Shown: positions 62,433 through 64,000 of the stretch, one piece after another
Layout: the number at the start of each line of letters is the position of its first letter
Numbering within the stretch: the first letter of the stretch is position 1
Source: Chitinimonas taiwanensis DSM 18899
GTDB lineage: Bacteria; Pseudomonadota; Gammaproteobacteria; Burkholderiales; Chitinimonadaceae
Reading direction: 5' to 3'
NCBI RefSeq assembly: GCF_900119825.1
Contig: NZ_FPKR01000003.1
Span: 186,001-250,000, forward strand
Length of the DNA stretch: 64,000 nucleotides
Position numbers and translations under genes: made by a program
The notes under the pieces: model-generated
Databases searched by the model: none
What the model saw: the letters and a program-made list of their open reading frames with translations, nothing else
What the model was told of the DNA's origin: nothing

Positions 62433-62999
62433 ATGAAAAAAGCAGTAGCCCTACTACTGATGACGGCCAGCATGGTCGTCGGTGCTGCCGAAATTGGCGG
62501 CGTCAAGCTGGAGGACAATCTGAAGGTCGGCGGTAGCGATCTGCAGCTCAATGGCGGCGGCGTGCGGGTGAAGTTCGGCATCGCCAAGGTCTATGTCGGC
62601 GCGCTGTACACCGCGCAGAAGACGGCTGATGCGAATGCCGTGATCAGTGCCACCACGCCGCGTCGCATGCAGATCAGCATGCTGCGTGATGTGGCTGCGG
62701 AAGACCTGCATTCCTCGTTTATCGACGGCCTGGAGGACAATACCAGCAGCGCGGAATTCGCCGGCTTCAAGCCGCGTATCCAGGAAATGAATGCGATCTT
62801 CCAGTCGGTGAAGGAAGTGAAGAAGGGCGATGTGATTGCGCTGGATTTCATCCCGGGCAAGGGCACCCAGATCACTGTGCGCGGCCAGGTCAAGGATGTG
62901 ATCGCCGGCGATGATTTCGCCCGTGCCCTCCTCAAGATCTGGCTGGGTGGCAAGCCCGCCAGCAGCGATCTGAAGAAGGGCCTGCTGGGCAGCAAGTAA
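62433..62999 (+). CDS. Secreted chalcone-isomerase-like protein
   Basis: A 188-residue protein with a signal peptide (MKKAVALLLMTASMVVGAAE). The bacterial chalcone-isomerase-like fold (FAP/CHI type) follows: LQLNGGGVRVKFGIAKVYVGALYTAQK, and ALLKIWLGGKPASSDLKKGLLG at the end. Bacterial members are thought to bind fatty acids and lack the plant catalytic residues, so an isomerase role is not implied. It lies between fad genes and a phosphatase gene. Start ATG has GGAGAGACA upstream. Confidence 0.86.
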   Translation: MKKAVALLLMTASMVVGAAEIGGVKLEDNLKVGGSDLQLNGGGVRVKFGIAKVYVGALYTAQKTADANAVISATTPRRMQISMLRDVAAEDLHSSFIDGLEDNTSSAEFAGFKPRIQEMNAIFQSVKEVKKGDVIALDFIPGKGTQITVRGQVKDVIAGDDFARALLKIWLGGKPASSDLKKGLLGSK

Positions 63000-63020
63000 G
63001 CTCGGCCGCGAGGCAAAACA

Positions 63021-63048
63021 GAAAGCCACCCACGCGGTGGCTTTTTGT
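63021..63048 (+). terminator. Intrinsic terminator
   Basis: The stem AAAGCCACC / GGTGGCTTTTT lies just after the chalcone-isomerase-like gene. Confidence 0.85.
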
Positions 63049-63150
63049 TTGCCCGTGCCGGCCCAGAGCGCTTGCTTGGCTGGCTATGCCGACGCGCGCC
63101 GAAGTGCTAAAGTTCGGCCCCTTCGAGGGTTGTCAGCCGGGAGTAAGCAA

Positions 63151-63624
63151 TTGAGCAGCAAGGGGAAAAGCGTGTTGTTCGTCTGTATGGGCAATATCTG
63201 TCGTTCGCCCACAGCCGAAGGCGTATTCCGCGAGCGGGCGGCCGTGGCCGGGCTCGAGCTGCTCATTGATTCGGCCGGCACCCATGGTTACCACGCGGGT
63301 GAGGCGCCCGATCGACGCTCGCAAAAGCATGCACTGCGGCGTGGTTATGATTTGTCGCGCCAGCGCGCGCGCCAGGTGAAGGCGGATGACTTCCAGCGCT
63401 TCGATCTGATCCTGGCCATGGACCAGCACAATCTGGCCGTGCTGAAGGACAAATGCCCGCCCGAGCAGCAGCATAAGCTCAAGCTCTTGCTCAGCTATGG
63501 TCGGCTCGACCCGCAAGGCGAGGTGCCCGACCCCTATTACGGCGGTGACGCCGGCTTCGAACGTGTGCTCGACCTGATTGAGGATGCGGCCGACGGTCTG
63601 GTGAGCGCGCTGCGCCAGCCCTGA
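63151..63624 (+). CDS. Low-molecular-weight protein-tyrosine phosphatase
   Basis: A 157-residue enzyme. The N-terminal P-loop is CMGNICRS (C-x5-R-S), with the catalytic Asp in VPDPYYGG. The family length is about 155-160. I place the start at a TTG (63151), which is preceded by GGGAG at a good distance, because no ATG exists between the last upstream stop and the P-loop. A GTG at 63172 is the alternative. The bacterial forms act on tyrosine-phosphorylated proteins, for example in exopolysaccharide synthesis. Confidence 0.9.
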   Translation: MSSKGKSVLFVCMGNICRSPTAEGVFRERAAVAGLELLIDSAGTHGYHAGEAPDRRSQKHALRRGYDLSRQRARQVKADDFQRFDLILAMDQHNLAVLKDKCPPEQQHKLKLLLSYGRLDPQGEVPDPYYGGDAGFERVLDLIEDAADGLVSALRQP

Positions 63625-63705
63625 CTTGCGGGCCGCAGAGCGGCCAGCCATAACACAGCAGTTTTGCCGATTTCTTTTATTTCATAACGCTCAGGGGATC
63701 CATCC

Positions 63706-64000
63706 ATGCTCGAAACGCTGTTCAAGCTGCGTGAGCACGGCACCAATGTGAAGACAGAGGTGCTGGCCGGCTTTACCACCTTCCTTACGATGGCCTACAT
63801 CATCTTCGTCAACCCGGCCATCCTGTCCGAGACGGGTATGGACTTCAAAGCGGTATTCGTGGCGACCTGTATCGCTGCGGCGCTTGGTTCGGCGGTGATG
63901 GGCCTGGTGGCCAACTACCCGATTGCACTGGCGCCCGGCATGGGTCTGAATGCCTATTTCACCTTCAGCGTGGTCAAGGGCATGGGCGTGAGCTGGCAGG
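63706..64000 (+). CDS. NCS2-family (AzgA/GhxP-like) purine permease, N-terminal part
   Basis: The first 98 codons of a permease that runs off the window. MLETLFKLREHGTNVKTEVLAGFTTFLTMAYIIFVNP is the typical start of the AzgA-type (adenine/guanine/hypoxanthine) subfamily. ANYPIALAPGMGLNAYFTF carries the conserved substrate-pathway motif. Three hydrophobic segments are seen so far. The end of the protein lies outside. Confidence 0.9.
   Translation, partial: MLETLFKLREHGTNVKTEVLAGFTTFLTMAYIIFVNPAILSETGMDFKAVFVATCIAAALGSAVMGLVANYPIALAPGMGLNAYFTFSVVKGMGVSWQ

Overview
The window reads as chromosomal DNA of a free-living, GC-rich betaproteobacterium. The evidence is the core genes: an RpoD C-terminus followed by a CAU tRNA, TypA, FolE, PitA and a complete fad regulon. 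A Neisseriales-like relative (Chromobacterium/Chitinimonas type) is my best guess, but that is inference from gene style, not from a phylogeny. Coding density is high, no prophage or CRISPR is seen, and the only clear mobile DNA is a decayed IS3-family remnant.

Layout. 0-4.6 kb: end of rpoD, a tRNA, a large WG-repeat envelope protein, then a scar in which the 3' end of a ychF copy abuts a broken IS3 transposase, then a minus-strand tRNA cluster (Gly, Gly, Cys, Leu). 4.6-6.3 kb: molybdenum-cofactor genes mobA-moaA. 6.3-7.0 kb: no gene, but a hairpin-rich stretch ending in a strong terminator (candidate ncRNA). 7-13 kb: PH-domain protein, amino-acid binding protein, WrbA-like flavoprotein, and a cluster of two periplasmic binding proteins with a porin. 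13-17.3 kb: a 3'-5' exonuclease, then a nitric-oxide detoxification operon nsrR - group III truncated globin - PpyR-like membrane protein - flavohemoglobin, with an NsrR-type palindrome in front. 17.4-20.5 kb: CHASE2 - SH3 - M48 protease operon. 20.5-25.5 kb: YfaZ, MFS and PitA proteins plus small proteins. 25.5-27.5 kb: folE and a BLUF blue-light sensor behind a perfect palindrome, and yceH.

27.6-32.5 kb: HD-GYP phosphodiesterase, DUF1415, cspA, rhlE with a 53-residue downstream partner, and a stand-alone terminated transcript carrying a 10-codon ORF. 32.5-40.4 kb: an RND efflux operon (outer-membrane factor, adaptor, pump) divergent from a CpxRA-like two-component system. The shared promoter holds direct repeats that match the CpxR box. 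40.4-49 kb: AtaL-like protein, binding protein, RarD, old yellow enzyme, hydrolase, an unknown 473-residue protein, Sel1 protein and a chemoreceptor. 49-53 kb: a DEAD-box helicase with a repetitive basic tail, and typA.

53-64 kb: fatty-acid beta-oxidation: a PsrA-like TetR repressor, fadE, fadL, fadB-type and fadA. PsrA-like operators lie in front of psrA-fadE and of fadBA. The window closes with a chalcone-isomerase-like protein, a low-molecular-weight phosphatase and the start of an NCS2 permease.

The most interesting items are the self-contained regulatory circuits (NsrR, CpxR, PsrA and light-linked palindromes), the 32.4-kb mini-ORF transcript, the candidate ncRNA at 6.4-6.65 kb and the rhlE microprotein partner.
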